Assembly (NCBI RefSeq): GCF_016863095.1
Contig: NZ_BOOF01000028.1
Location: forward strand, 122,489-186,488
Reading direction: 5' to 3'
DNA length: 64,000 nucleotides
DNA from: Microbispora siamensis
GTDB taxonomy: Bacteria; Actinomycetota; Actinomycetes; Streptosporangiales; Streptosporangiaceae
The notes beneath the pieces were generated by a model that searched no databases, was not told the DNA's origin, and saw only the letters and a list, made by a program, of their open reading frames with translations. The position numbers were made by a program, and so were the translations under genes. Below, piece by piece: positions 45,746-55,228 of this stretch; positions within the stretch are counted from its first letter, which is position 1; each line of letters begins with the position of its first letter.

Positions 45746-45855
45746 TGCTCACCCGGGATGATCCGTCCGGCCGCCCTGGCGGGCGATCGTCACCAGGCCG
45801 TCACGAACGGGTCGCCACGAAATGGCGGTCACGAACAGGCGGTGACGAACCGGAG

Positions 45856-46137
45856 TCACGACCTGACGAGCCGGGCGATGGCCGCAGAGGCCTCCTTCAC
45901 CTTCTCGCCGGCCTCCGGGCCTCCACTCTTGACCGCGTCGGCGACGCAGTGGGCGATGTGGTCCTCCAGCAGGCCGAGCGCCACCGCCTGGAGGGCGCGG
46001 GTGGCCGCCGAGACCTGAGTGAGGATGTCGATGCAGTAGGCCTCCTCGTCCACCATCCGCTGCAGCCCGCGGATCTGTCCCTCGATCCGGCGCAGGCGGG
46101 TGAGGTAGGCCTGCTTGTCCCCGCTGTACCCGTGCAT
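45856..46137 (-). CDS. CsoR-family metal-sensing repressor
   Basis: The 93-residue all-helical protein has YLTRLRRIEGQIRGLQRMVDEEAYCIDIL and LLEDHIAHCVADAV. The Cys...His-x3-Cys pattern matches Cu(I)-sensing CsoR. It represses copper or related efflux genes. No copper ATPase or chaperone gene is next to it, so its target lies elsewhere. An imperfect ATACC...GGTAT dyad is just upstream of ATG 46137. Confidence 0.88.
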   Translation of the reverse strand: MHGYSGDKQAYLTRLRRIEGQIRGLQRMVDEEAYCIDILTQVSAATRALQAVALGLLEDHIAHCVADAVKSGGPEAGEKVKEASAAIARLVRS

Positions 46138-46146
46138 CCTTCAACG

Positions 46147-46163
46147 ATACCCGTTACCGGTAT
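46147..46163. promoter_or_regulatory. ATACC-N7-GGTAT dyad upstream of csoR
   Basis: A 5-bp inverted repeat around 7 bases lies 10 bases before the CsoR ATG. It resembles CsoR-type autoregulatory sites. Confidence 0.45.
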
Positions 46164-46220
46164 TCAGCGTCGCCGTTCCGATACTCCGGGTAGGACACGC
46201 GGGGTCCCGGGAATGCATGC

Positions 46221-47297
46221 GTGGACGGGCTCGTAGCGGCGCGGGAGTCGCGGATGGGAACCCAGGATGTCCTCCGTACGCTGCCGGTCGCCGCCATGGC
46301 GGCGGTGGTGGTGCTCGACCTGCTCGCCGGGCCGTCCCTGGGCCTGCTGCCGTTACTGACCCTCGGGCCCGCGCTGGCCGCGGTGGTGGGGGGAGTGCGC
46401 CACACGGCGTTGGCCGGGGTGGCCGCGCTCGTCCTGTCCGTGCCGCTGGCCTACCACGACCACCTGCTCGGCCGCCCGCAGATCATCGTCACGCTGGTCG
46501 CGATCGTCGGTGTCACCGCGGCCGCCATGCTGGCGTGCCGGCTCCGGGCAGAGGGCGAGCGGAAGCTGGCGGACGTCCGTCTCGTCGCCGAGGCGGTCCA
46601 GCGCGTGCTGCTGCACCCGGTGCCCCGCCGCGCGGGCGACCTGCGCATCGCCCTGTCCTACATGTCCGCCGCCGTGGACGCCCGCATCGGCGGGGACCTG
46701 TACGACATCGCCAGGGCGCCGGGGGGCGTCCGGCTGATCGTCGGCGACGTGCAGGGCAAGGGCCTGGGCGCGGTGGAGACGGCGGCCTCGGTGCTCGGCG
46801 CCTTCCGGGAGGCCGCCTACGACGAACCGTCGCTCGCCGATGTCGGCCGGCGCCTGGAGGAGCACCTCGCGCTGCGGCTCGGCGGGGAGAAGTTCGTCAC
46901 CGCCGTGCTCGCGGAGGTGCGCGAGGACGAGATCTGCCTGATCAACTACGGCCACCCGCCGCCTCTGCTGATCACGGGCGACGGCCGTCTCCATCGTCTC
47001 GAACCGCGAGAGGAGGCGCCGCCGCTCGGCCTGGTCGCGCTCTCCGCCACCGGCCCCGAGCCGTACGGATGCGCGTTCCGCGGGGGCGACCAGATCCTCT
47101 TCTACACCGACGGCGTGATCGAGGCGCGCGACCGGGGCGGGGCCTTCTATCCACTGGAGGACCGGGTGCTCCGCCTGCTCCGGGCCGGCGATCCGCAGGA
47201 TGCCCTCGACCTGCTGGAACGCGACCTGGTCGCGCACGTCGGCGGACCCGTCCCCGACGACGCCGCCATGCTGCTCGTCCGCAGGGAACGACCCTGA
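46221..47297 (+). CDS. Membrane PP2C (SpoIIE-type) phosphatase
   Basis: The 358-residue protein has about three N-terminal membrane helices (residues 18-100) and a SpoIIE/PP2C domain. Metal-binding Asp residues are in DARIGGDLYDIA (near 155), VGDVQGKGLGAVE (near 175) and FYTDGVIEARD (near 298). It dephosphorylates a serine-phosphorylated anti-sigma antagonist, probably the STAS protein encoded just downstream. The GTG at 46221 is the probable start. Confidence 0.88.
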   Translation: MDGLVAARESRMGTQDVLRTLPVAAMAAVVVLDLLAGPSLGLLPLLTLGPALAAVVGGVRHTALAGVAALVLSVPLAYHDHLLGRPQIIVTLVAIVGVTAAAMLACRLRAEGERKLADVRLVAEAVQRVLLHPVPRRAGDLRIALSYMSAAVDARIGGDLYDIARAPGGVRLIVGDVQGKGLGAVETAASVLGAFREAAYDEPSLADVGRRLEEHLALRLGGEKFVTAVLAEVREDEICLINYGHPPPLLITGDGRLHRLEPREEAPPLGLVALSATGPEPYGCAFRGGDQILFYTDGVIEARDRGGAFYPLEDRVLRLLRAGDPQDALDLLERDLVAHVGGPVPDDAAMLLVRRERP

Positions 47298-47405
47298 CGG
47301 TCTGGACCAGGCATCATTTGCCATGTGCAATCATTGACGGACAGCTCCGGCCGGCCGTGAGGCGACGGCCGGACGGCAGGGCCAGGTGAGCAGGGGCGAG
47401 CGCGA

Positions 47406-47789
47406 GTGGAACCGGGAAGGCACGGACAGCCCGACACCTTCTCCATGCTCACCGTCCTGGACGAGGACGTCGTCGTCATCCGGATGTTCGGCGACCTGGA
47501 CCTGGCCTCCGCCTCCTCGCTGCGCGCCTGCCTGGCCGAGGCGGTCGGGCTGCGTACGCCGCCTCGGATCGTGATCGACGCCGAGGGGCTCAAGTTCTGC
47601 GACTCGACCGGGCTGAGCGTCCTCATGGGAGCCCTGACCGCCGTCGGGGCGGTCGGCGGGCGCCTGGCGCTCAGCGGCGCCCACGGGCGATTCGCCCGGA
47701 TGCTCAGGATCACCGGCCTCGACACGGAGCTGCCGATCCACGACTCGGTCTCCGCCGCCGCCGCGCATCTCAGCAAGCCCGGCGAGTGA
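47406..47789 (+). CDS. STAS anti-sigma-factor antagonist
   Basis: The 127-residue protein has a STAS fold with DVVVIRMFGDLDLASASSL and the conserved phosphorylatable Ser segment GLKFCDSTGLSVLMGAL (near 70). It should release a sigma factor from its kinase-type anti-sigma factor when dephosphorylated. It lies about 110 bases after the PP2C phosphatase, forming a partner-switching pair without a local anti-sigma factor. GTG 47406 or ATG 47445 may be the start. Confidence 0.85.
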   Translation: MEPGRHGQPDTFSMLTVLDEDVVVIRMFGDLDLASASSLRACLAEAVGLRTPPRIVIDAEGLKFCDSTGLSVLMGALTAVGAVGGRLALSGAHGRFARMLRITGLDTELPIHDSVSAAAAHLSKPGE

Positions 47790-47824
47790 ATCAGCCCGGC
47801 GGAGTCGCGTCCCCCGGAGAAGCG

Positions 47825-48361
47825 CTAGTTGAAGCAGTCCTGGTTGTTGAGGGTCAGGGCCAGCTCATATACCTTGCCGTGGCGCAGCAGGAAGTAGTAG
47901 GAAGCCTTGGGGTTGCCGGGGACCGCGGCGACGGGGAAACCACTGGCGGCCGTCCTGAGGCGAGGGTAAACCTTCTTCAACTGCTTCAGGGTGGAGCCGA
48001 TCCCGACGCCCTCCGGAGTCCTGACCCCCTTGAACCCGAAGATCGCGGCCACGCCGAGTTTCTTCGAGATGTACAGGCCGACGCTGTCCTTGGGGGTCGG
48101 GTGCGCCTTCAGGTCCCAGCCCGAGCAGCCCTCGCCCGCGAGCTTCTTAACGATCTTTCCGGTCTTCTGGGCCTGCTTTGCGGTCATCCCCAGCTTCACG
48201 GCGCCGTAGCCGTACGGCCCAAGCCGTGTGGCCGCACTCGCCGACGTGCTGCCCGCCGTGCTTGCCGACGCGCTCGCGGACGTGGCACCGCCCAGCGCGA
48301 CACCGACGGCCAGAGCCGTCACCGCCACCGAACGTCCCAGACGCACAGCCGTGTTCGTCAT
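47825..48361 (-). CDS. Secreted hypothetical protein, 178 residues
   Basis: A signal peptide (VAVTALAVGVALGGATSASA, about 12-31) and an Ala/Ser-rich linker precede a small domain with YGAVKLGMTAKQAQKTGKIV, SGWDLKAHP and GSTLKQLKKVYPRL. Two or more cysteines may pair. This is a common exported actinobacterial family of unknown function. GGGAGGGG precedes ATG 48361. Confidence 0.72.
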   Translation of the reverse strand: MTNTAVRLGRSVAVTALAVGVALGGATSASASASTAGSTSASAATRLGPYGYGAVKLGMTAKQAQKTGKIVKKLAGEGCSGWDLKAHPTPKDSVGLYISKKLGVAAIFGFKGVRTPEGVGIGSTLKQLKKVYPRLRTAASGFPVAAVPGNPKASYYFLLRHGKVYELALTLNNQDCFN

Positions 48362-48464
48362 GCCGTTCCCCTCCCGATTTCCACGATCACCATCGTTTCT
48401 ACGGGACCCCGGCATCACGACAGGCCCTTGTGATCCGGTTGTGACCCGTTGGGGACGTGACGGG

Positions 48465-49544
48465 TCAGGGGCGGGAGCGCAGGCCGTACATGAGCTCTTC
48501 CCAGCGGACCGCGACGGCCGGCGCGGCGTGGGCGGACGCGGTCTCCAGCGCCCCTGCCGCCAGCTTCATGCGGCGGCGTTCGTCGTCGACGAGGGTGAGC
48601 AGCGCGCAGGCGAGCGACTCGGCGTCGCCGCCCTCCCCCTCCTGGACCAGCACGCTGTCGCGGCCCGGGCGGAGAAACTCGGCGGGCCCGCGGGATCCGG
48701 CGAAGCCCACGACCGGCACCCCGCAGCTCAACGCCTCGATGACGGTCATGCCCAGCACCTCGTGCCGCGACGGCACCGCGACGATGGACGCCTTGGCGAA
48801 CTCGCCGGGCAGGTCGGGCGTGGTGCCCATGAAGTACACGTGGTTGTGCAGGTCGAGATCGCGGACGAGGGCGCGCAGCCGCCGCTCCTCCGGTCCCCCG
48901 CCGTACAACCGCAGCCGCCAGTCGGGCCGCTTGTCGGCGACGATCGCGAAGGCGCGCACGAGCTGGTCGTACGACTTGCCGGGCACCAGCCTGCCCCCGG
49001 CGCTGACGATGCGGTTGTCCATGCGAGAGCGCGGCCAGGGCGCCTCGGGCAGGGCGTCGGGGATGACGTGGACCGACAGGTCGTCGTCGAGCAGCCGCAC
49101 CCACTCGTCCCGCCGCCCGGCGGTGCTCGCCACCACGGCGTCGAGGCGGGGATAGAACCGGCGCACCGGGCCGGGCACCGACGGTTTGCCCCACTCCCGC
49201 GCGATGCGGACGACGTGCCGCGGGGCATACCTGGCGGCCTGCACGCTCAGCGTCGGCCGGGTGGTGACCAGGACGTCGGCGCGCAGACCACGCAGCATCC
49301 GCCAGAGCGCCACCTCGGTGCGCACCTGTCCCCGGGGCAGCAGGTGATGGACACCGGGCCGGGCGTCCACGAGCCAGCGCAGCGTCACCCGGCGGTCGAC
49401 CGGGAAGAACGGCGTCTCCCTGGTGCGCCGGACGCTCACGACCTCCACCTCGTGCCGGGCGGCCAGCCCTCCCGCGAGGTTCAGCATCGCCCGAACGTCA
49501 CCGCGCATGCCGTACGCCGAGGGAAGCAGGAACGCGATCCTCAC
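48465..49544 (-). CDS. GT4-family glycosyltransferase
   Basis: The 359-residue GT-B enzyme starts VRIAFLLPSAYGMRGDVRAM. It has SAGGRLVPGKSYDQLVRAFA, VYFMGTTPDLPGEFAKASI, VVPSRHEVLGMTVIEALSCG-type acidic signature and RGPAEFLRPGRDSVLV. It transfers a sugar from an activated donor. The GTG start overlaps the stop of the upstream unknown gene as GTGA, so the two likely work together on a cell-surface polymer. Confidence 0.88.
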   Translation of the reverse strand: MRIAFLLPSAYGMRGDVRAMLNLAGGLAARHEVEVVSVRRTRETPFFPVDRRVTLRWLVDARPGVHHLLPRGQVRTEVALWRMLRGLRADVLVTTRPTLSVQAARYAPRHVVRIAREWGKPSVPGPVRRFYPRLDAVVASTAGRRDEWVRLLDDDLSVHVIPDALPEAPWPRSRMDNRIVSAGGRLVPGKSYDQLVRAFAIVADKRPDWRLRLYGGGPEERRLRALVRDLDLHNHVYFMGTTPDLPGEFAKASIVAVPSRHEVLGMTVIEALSCGVPVVGFAGSRGPAEFLRPGRDSVLVQEGEGGDAESLACALLTLVDDERRRMKLAAGALETASAHAAPAVAVRWEELMYGLRSRP

Positions 49545-50365
49545 GCTCCCACCTCCAGCAGCAACTCGTCGCCCGGAGTGAAGCTGGGCCGGATCGGCAC
49601 GCCGTCCACCAGCGCGCGGGGATAGTGGACGCGGCGACGTTTGCCCTCGACGTCGTCGAGCCTGGCGCCCAGCGGCAGCTCGCGGTCGACGCCGTCCACC
49701 TCCAGGTAGGGCTCCCAGGAGCCCTGCGAGTCGGGGGTGGCGGCCAGCACGTCGCACAGCGAGAGCGCGGCGTGGAACCGGACCCCTTGGACGGTGGCGG
49801 CGACCCGCACGGTCGCGGCCGGATCGCCGTGAACCCGATCACCGCGGCCCGGCTCGGTGTGACGCAGCGCGAGCGTGGCGTGGCGGTGCTGGTCGTCGTC
49901 GTCCAGGCCGGTGTAGGCCAGCAGCCCGGTCACCTCGAAGCGCCCCTCGCGGAACCACACCGCGCGGACGTCGGCGACCGGCTCCGCCGGGTCTATCTTC
50001 AGGGCCAGGAATCCGTTGCGGGTGCGGTAGGCCCGGTAGGCGAGCGTCCGCCGGCCCAGCGCGTACGCGTCGAGGCGGTCGAGCGAGAATCCGGGATCGG
50101 CGCTCTGGATGCGGGCGCGGACGCCGTCGTGCTCAAGGTAGGCGTCCCAGCGCCCCGGACCGAGGTCGAGAGGCGCGAGGGAGACCGCGACGCTGGCGTC
50201 CCTCGTACGGCCGCCGGAGGCCCCGAGCGTCACCCGCCGTTCCTCACCCGCGCCCCGTTTCCGCAGGACCAGGCGGGTGCCGTCCGCCAGCGGCTCGGTG
50301 ATGGCCAGGCGCAGGGAGAGGACGTCCGCCAGGGTGACCTCCGCGTCGATGACGACCACACCCAC
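49541..50365 (-). CDS. Unknown beta-rich protein coupled to the glycosyltransferase
   Basis: The 274-residue protein starts VGVVVIDAEVTLADVLSLRL. It shows repeated beta segments such as LDLGPGRWDAYLEHDGVRAR and SQGSWEPYLEVDGVDREL, suggesting two or more beta-sandwich repeats. It resembles accessory domains next to polymer-making glycosyltransferases. GGGAGGGGG precedes the GTG at 50365. No enzyme motif is seen. Confidence 0.65.
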   Translation of the reverse strand: MGVVVIDAEVTLADVLSLRLAITEPLADGTRLVLRKRGAGEERRVTLGASGGRTRDASVAVSLAPLDLGPGRWDAYLEHDGVRARIQSADPGFSLDRLDAYALGRRTLAYRAYRTRNGFLALKIDPAEPVADVRAVWFREGRFEVTGLLAYTGLDDDDQHRHATLALRHTEPGRGDRVHGDPAATVRVAATVQGVRFHAALSLCDVLAATPDSQGSWEPYLEVDGVDRELPLGARLDDVEGKRRRVHYPRALVDGVPIRPSFTPGDELLLEVGA

Positions 50366-50524
50366 CGTCCAGCCCCCTCCCCGTCGATTGAGCCAACGTT
50401 GAGGTTACCGTGATTTTCCTGTTATGTGGAGAAAGCCTTTGTCACTCTTCTGTGAAACACGGTTCATTCCATCGCCTTGACTAGCGATTTCCACAAAAAG
50501 TTCACGATCGCGGCAAAGATTGCT

Positions 50525-52627
50525 TTACCCCTGCTTGATGGATTTGATGAGGAGCTGGGCGACGTCCACGACCTCGAGCGACTCCTTGGCCTGACCGGCG
50601 TTCTTCTTCTCGTTGATCGCGTCGCCGAGCATCACGAGGCAGAACGGGCAGGCGGTGGAGACGGTGTCGGGATCGGTGGTCAGCGCCTCGTCCACGCGCT
50701 CGGTGTTGATGCGCTTTCCGATGCGCTCCTCCATCCACATGCGCGCGCCGCCGGCGCCACAGCAGAATCCGCGTTCCTTGCAGCGGTGCATCTCCTGGGC
50801 CTGGACGCCCGGCACCTTGGCCATGATGTCGCGCGGCTGGGCGTACACCTTGTTGTGCCGGCCGAGGAAGCACGGGTCGTGGTAGGTGATCTTCTCCTCG
50901 ATCGGGGTGATCGGGGTGAGCCTGCCCTCCTCGACCAGGTGCGCCAGCAACTGGGTGTGGTGCACGACCTCGTAGGTGCCGCCGAGCTGCGGATACTCGT
51001 TCGCGAGGGTGTTGAAGCAGTGCGGGCAGGTGGCGACGATCTTCTTGACCCCCGCCTCGTTGAGGGTCTCGATGTTCTGCTGGGCGAGCATGTTGAACAG
51101 GAACTCCATGCCCAGGCGGCGGGCCGGGTCGCCGGTGCAGGCCTCCATCGGGCCGAGCACGCCGAACTTGACCCCGGCGATGTGCAGCAGTTCCGCCACC
51201 GCCTTGGTGGTCTTCTTGGCGCGGTCCTCCAGCGCGCCGGCGCAGCCGACCCAGAACAGGTACTCGACGTCCTCGGGCATTGTCGAGTCGATGATCGGGA
51301 CCTCGAAATCGAGTTCCTCGATCCACTCGGCGCGCTTCATCTCGGACATGCCCCACGGGTTGCCCTTGTTCTCCAGGTTCTTGAGCATCACGCCCGCCTC
51401 GGACGGGAACGACGACTCGATCATCACCTGGTAGCGGCGCATGTCGAGGATGTGGTCGATGTGCTCGATGTCGACCGGGCACTGCTCGACGCAGGCGCCG
51501 CAGTTGGTGCACGACCACAGGACGTCGGGGTGGATGACCCCGTCCTCGCCGACGAGCGGCTTGTCGAGCAGGGCCAGCACGTCCTCGGAGAAGCTCTCCT
51601 TCTCCTTCTCCCCGGCCAGCAGGTACGGCGCGACCGCGAATGCGTGGTCACGCTGGTCGAGGATGAGCATCTTGGGCGACAGCGGCTTGTCGGTGTTCCA
51701 CGCCGGGCACTGCGACTGGCAGCGGCCGCACTCGGTGCAGGTGTAGAAGTCGAGGAAGCCCTTCCAGGTCGTGTCCTGGATCTTGCCGCGGCCGAACACG
51801 TCGACCTCCGGGTCGGCCTCCTCGAAGTCGAGCACCTTTCCGTTGCTGCGCATCGGCTGGGCCGGGCCCAGCCCGTCGGGCCGGCGGGAGAACAGCACGT
51901 TCAGCGGCGCGGTGAAGATGTGCAGGTGCTTGCTGTTCACCACGATGACCAGGAACACCAGCATGAGGCCGATGTGCAGCAGGAGGGCGATCTGCTCCAG
52001 CAGCTCGCTGTGCGGCAGGATCTTCCCGATGGCCAGGCTGGCGAAGGCCCCCGAGTTGTAGGGGAAGTTACCGTTGGCGGCCGCGGCGCCCCGGGCGAGG
52101 AACAGCGTCCAGATGATGTTGAAGATCATGAACAGGACCAGCCAGGCCCCGCCCAGGTGGGAACCGGAGAAACGGGAGCCGCGCCCCAGCTTCTTCGGCG
52201 AGTTCTTGATCCGGATGGCGGTGAACGCGACCAGCCCGACCAGACAGGCGAGCGCGATGAAGTCCTGCAGGAAGCCCAGCACCGGCCAGGTCCCGATCAG
52301 CGGGATGTGGAAGTCCGAGTGCCCGGTGATCGCACCCTGGATGATCGCGCCGTACGCCTCGATGTAGACCGTCAACAGGATGAAGAACGCCCACATGACG
52401 AAGAAGTGGGCAGTGCCTGACGGGGTCCACTTCAACAGCTTGCGCTGGCCGAAGACCTCGACAAGCTGGGCCTTGATCTCGGCGCCGGCGTGCTCCTTGG
52501 CGTACTCGATCCGCTCCGGGGCCGGCTGGCCGCTGGTGGCGAGCCGGTAGAGGAACAGCACGCGACGGCCCGCCAGTGCGACCGCCACGGCGGTCGCGAC
52601 GAGGCCCACAATCGCTACCCAGAGCAC
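50525..52627 (-). CDS. etfD: Membrane EtfD-like Fe-S oxidoreductase
   Basis: The 700-residue protein has about five N-terminal membrane helices (to about residue 245) and two [4Fe-4S] motifs (CTECGRCQSQCP near 295 and CTNCGACVEQCP near 375). Two CCG domains follow (VGCAGALEDR, CPHCFNTLANE, CCGAGGARMWME). It matches mycobacterial Rv0338c EtfD, which takes electrons from the electron-transfer flavoprotein of fatty-acid oxidation to the quinone pool. Confidence 0.88.
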   Translation of the reverse strand: MLWVAIVGLVATAVAVALAGRRVLFLYRLATSGQPAPERIEYAKEHAGAEIKAQLVEVFGQRKLLKWTPSGTAHFFVMWAFFILLTVYIEAYGAIIQGAITGHSDFHIPLIGTWPVLGFLQDFIALACLVGLVAFTAIRIKNSPKKLGRGSRFSGSHLGGAWLVLFMIFNIIWTLFLARGAAAANGNFPYNSGAFASLAIGKILPHSELLEQIALLLHIGLMLVFLVIVVNSKHLHIFTAPLNVLFSRRPDGLGPAQPMRSNGKVLDFEEADPEVDVFGRGKIQDTTWKGFLDFYTCTECGRCQSQCPAWNTDKPLSPKMLILDQRDHAFAVAPYLLAGEKEKESFSEDVLALLDKPLVGEDGVIHPDVLWSCTNCGACVEQCPVDIEHIDHILDMRRYQVMIESSFPSEAGVMLKNLENKGNPWGMSEMKRAEWIEELDFEVPIIDSTMPEDVEYLFWVGCAGALEDRAKKTTKAVAELLHIAGVKFGVLGPMEACTGDPARRLGMEFLFNMLAQQNIETLNEAGVKKIVATCPHCFNTLANEYPQLGGTYEVVHHTQLLAHLVEEGRLTPITPIEEKITYHDPCFLGRHNKVYAQPRDIMAKVPGVQAQEMHRCKERGFCCGAGGARMWMEERIGKRINTERVDEALTTDPDTVSTACPFCLVMLGDAINEKKNAGQAKESLEVVDVAQLLIKSIKQG

Positions 52628-52853
52628 GAGTCCCTCCCATATCGAACGTCGGCGGCCAGCGTAGGGGCGCGGCGCCCTCGCGCGGGCGGTTGAGTCCCGC
52701 CCTGTGGATAACGCCTACGCTTCCCGAATGGTACCGGCGAGTAACTTGTCCTGGCTCACGCTCGGCGAGTGGCACTTGTCACTGCGTCTCCCGCCGACGG
52801 CACGATACTAGAACAAAGCTCTACAAAGGGATATGAGAGGGGGCGTCCGTAAT

Positions 52854-53471
52854 CTATCCGGCCAGGTAACGCTGCATGGTGGGGCCAAGCAGCGCGACGA
52901 TCTCCTCGACGTCGGCGGAGGCCAGCGGTTCGAACCTGAGGATGTACCGCGTCATCACCACGCCGAACAACTGCGCGAAGGCGGCCTCCATCCGCAGCGG
53001 CGGAACGTCCAGCGCCTCGGCCACCCGGCCGAGCACGGCCGTCGTGAAGAACTCCCGGATCATGCCGACCGCCTGCTCGTTCACCATCGCCGTCCGCACC
53101 AGCCCCAGCAGCGGCTCCCTGGCCGCAGGGTCCGCCGTCATCGTGAGGATGAAGCGGACGAGGCGCTCGCCGACCTCCTCACGCGGCCCGGACAGGATGA
53201 GCGGAATCGCCGACGAGGGGTCCAACGGCAGCCGCATGGCCGCGACGAACATGCCCTCCTTGCTGTCGAAGTAGTGGTGCACGAGAGCCGGATCGACACC
53301 GGCCTCCCTGGCGATGCCGCGGATCGTCGCCTTGTCGAACCCCTTCTCCGCGAAGACCCTGCGCGCCGCGGCCAGGATCTCGCCGCGGGTGTCCGCCGCG
53401 CCGGGACGCCGGCCGGGCCGCCGCCCCGGTCGCCGCCTGCCGCCCGAGACCTCCGGCACCTCCGTTGTCAC
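52854..53471 (-). CDS. TetR-family regulator
   Basis: The 205-residue protein begins with a basic Arg/Pro/Gly-rich tail (RRRPGRRPGRRPG) before the TetR helix-turn-helix (AARRVFAEKGFDKATIRGIA and LVHHYFDSKEGMFVAAM). A ligand domain of about 130 residues follows. GTG 53471 overlaps the methyltransferase stop as GTGA. The basic tail is unusual and may strengthen DNA binding. Confidence 0.86.
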   Translation of the reverse strand: MTTEVPEVSGGRRRPGRRPGRRPGAADTRGEILAAARRVFAEKGFDKATIRGIAREAGVDPALVHHYFDSKEGMFVAAMRLPLDPSSAIPLILSGPREEVGERLVRFILTMTADPAAREPLLGLVRTAMVNEQAVGMIREFFTTAVLGRVAEALDVPPLRMEAAFAQLFGVVMTRYILRFEPLASADVEEIVALLGPTMQRYLAG

Positions 53472-54253
53472 GTCGCTCCCGGTCGACTCTTACGGCCCAC
53501 CGCGAGATACACGCGCATGGGAACGGTCAGCCGCCCGTCCGGAAAGACACGGCCGAGCTCGGCGCGCTCCCGGGCCAGCAGCTCCGTCACCAGGTCGCCC
53601 TCCATCCTCGCCATGTACGAGTGGGAGCGCAGGTCGGTCAGGAAGTCCTCCAGCCGCACCGACCTGGTCCAGTCGACCCAGGTCTCGGCCACGGCGAGGC
53701 CCGCGTCGGACATGGCCGCGGCGATCGGCGGCATGCTCCATCCGGGCAGCACCGGCCCGATGTAGCCGGGGCACGACTCGGCCAGCCGCACCTGGTTGGC
53801 CGCCAGCCAGTCGGCCTTGCCGGGATCCACGGTGTTCCACCAGCCCGCGACCGCGCCGCCGTCCCCGGTCACGCGTACGGCCTCGGCCACCGACAGCGCC
53901 GGGTCGAGCCAGTGCCACGACTGGGCGTACGTCACCAGGTCGGCCGCGCCCGCACGGAAGGGCAGGTCGTTCCCGTCGGCCAGCAGGGCCGGGCAGGCCG
54001 TACGGGCGCGCAGGCGGGCCAGCATCCGCTCGCCGCGGTCCACGGCGATGACCCGGGCGCCGCGGTCGAGCAGGCCCCGGGTCGAGATGCCCGTGCCCGC
54101 TCCGACGTCGATCACGGTCGCCCCGGCGAGCCGGACCCCCGACAGGGTCTCCAGCGCGAGGTAGAGGGCCTCCGGGTAGTGCGGCCTCGCCGTGTCGTAC
54201 TCCTGGGAGACGCGGTCGAAGATCCGATGGCTGTCCGCGAGCCGCTCGTTCAT
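53468..54253 (-). CDS. SAM-dependent methyltransferase
   Basis: The 261-residue class I methyltransferase has the SAM loop [17 protein letters not shown] (near 47-63), [11 protein letters not shown] and [13 protein letters not shown]. The substrate is unknown. ATG 54253 overlaps the upstream isomerase stop as ATGA. It belongs to the isomerase-methyltransferase-TetR operon. Confidence 0.85.
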   Translation of the reverse strand: MNERLADSHRIFDRVSQEYDTARPHYPEALYLALETLSGVRLAGATVIDVGAGTGISTRGLLDRGARVIAVDRGERMLARLRARTACPALLADGNDLPFRAGAADLVTYAQSWHWLDPALSVAEAVRVTGDGGAVAGWWNTVDPGKADWLAANQVRLAESCPGYIGPVLPGWSMPPIAAAMSDAGLAVAETWVDWTRSVRLEDFLTDLRSHSYMARMEGDLVTELLARERAELGRVFPDGRLTVPMRVYLAVGRKSRPGAT

Positions 54254-55065
54254 GAGGCCGTGGAGGAGGCGGCGTAGTGCAGCCTGGCGAAGGCGAGCGC
54301 CTCGGTCAGGTCCTCGATCCGCTCGGTGCGGCTGGTGGCCTTGCGTGTGTTGATCTCCAGGACGATCAGGCCCTGGTAACCGTTGCCGGCCAGGCGCTCC
54401 AGGATCGGCGCGCAGGGCTGCGACCCCCGGCCGGGCACCAGGTGCTCGTCCTTGTTGGTGGTGCCCACGCCGTCCGCCAGGTGCAGGTGGGCCAGCCGCT
54501 CGCCCAGTTTGGTCGCCATCTCCATCGCGTCCGTCCCGGACACCGCCGTGTGGGACAGGTCGAGCGTCACGTCGGGGAAGTCGTAGTCGATGGGGTTCCA
54601 GTCCGGCGCGTACGGCACGACCTCGTTGCCTCTGGCCCGCAGCGGGAACATGTTCTCCACCGCGAAGACGACGTCGGTCTCCTCGCGCATCCGGGCCAGG
54701 CCCTTCTCGAACTCCCTGGCGTAGTCGCGCTGCCAGCGGAAGGGCGGGTGGACGACGACGGTCTGCGCGCCCAGCCGCTCGGCCGCCTCGCGGGCCCTGC
54801 GCAGCTTCAGCCACGGGTCGCGGCCCCACACCCGCTGGGTCACCAGCAGGCAGGGCGCGTGCACGGCCAGGATCGGGATCTGGTAGTGGTCGCGCAGCCG
54901 TTGGAGGACCTCGACGTCCTGACTGACCGGGTCCTGTCCCACCATGATCTCTACGCCGTCGTACCCGAGCCTGGCGGCCAGTTCGAAGGCGTCCGGCGTA
55001 CGCTCCGGGTACACCGACGCCGTCGACAGCGCCACCTTGCCGCTGGGCACGCGGATGTCACTCAT
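54250..55065 (-). CDS. Sugar phosphate isomerase/epimerase (TIM-barrel)
   Basis: The 271-residue AP-endonuclease-2-type barrel has [40 protein letters not shown] and [11 protein letters not shown] with metal-binding His and Glu residues. It probably isomerises a sugar or inositol derivative. ATG 55065 begins the operon that continues with a methyltransferase and a TetR gene. Confidence 0.82.
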   Translation of the reverse strand: MSDIRVPSGKVALSTASVYPERTPDAFELAARLGYDGVEIMVGQDPVSQDVEVLQRLRDHYQIPILAVHAPCLLVTQRVWGRDPWLKLRRAREAAERLGAQTVVVHPPFRWQRDYAREFEKGLARMREETDVVFAVENMFPLRARGNEVVPYAPDWNPIDYDFPDVTLDLSHTAVSGTDAMEMATKLGERLAHLHLADGVGTTNKDEHLVPGRGSQPCAPILERLAGNGYQGLIVLEINTRKATSRTERIEDLTEALAFARLHYAASSTAS

Positions 55066-55228
55066 GAGGCCAGCCTCCCCTTGCGGCCCACGGGCACGTT
55101 CCAGTCCCGTGGCCGTGGCCGTCCGTTCGCTCCCTGCGCCCGTTCACGGATCCAGCCTAAGCCGCACCCGCGCCGTACGCCGCTTCGCCACAATCAACTA
55201 CCCAAGGTCGCGAACTAATGTGGGGCGC

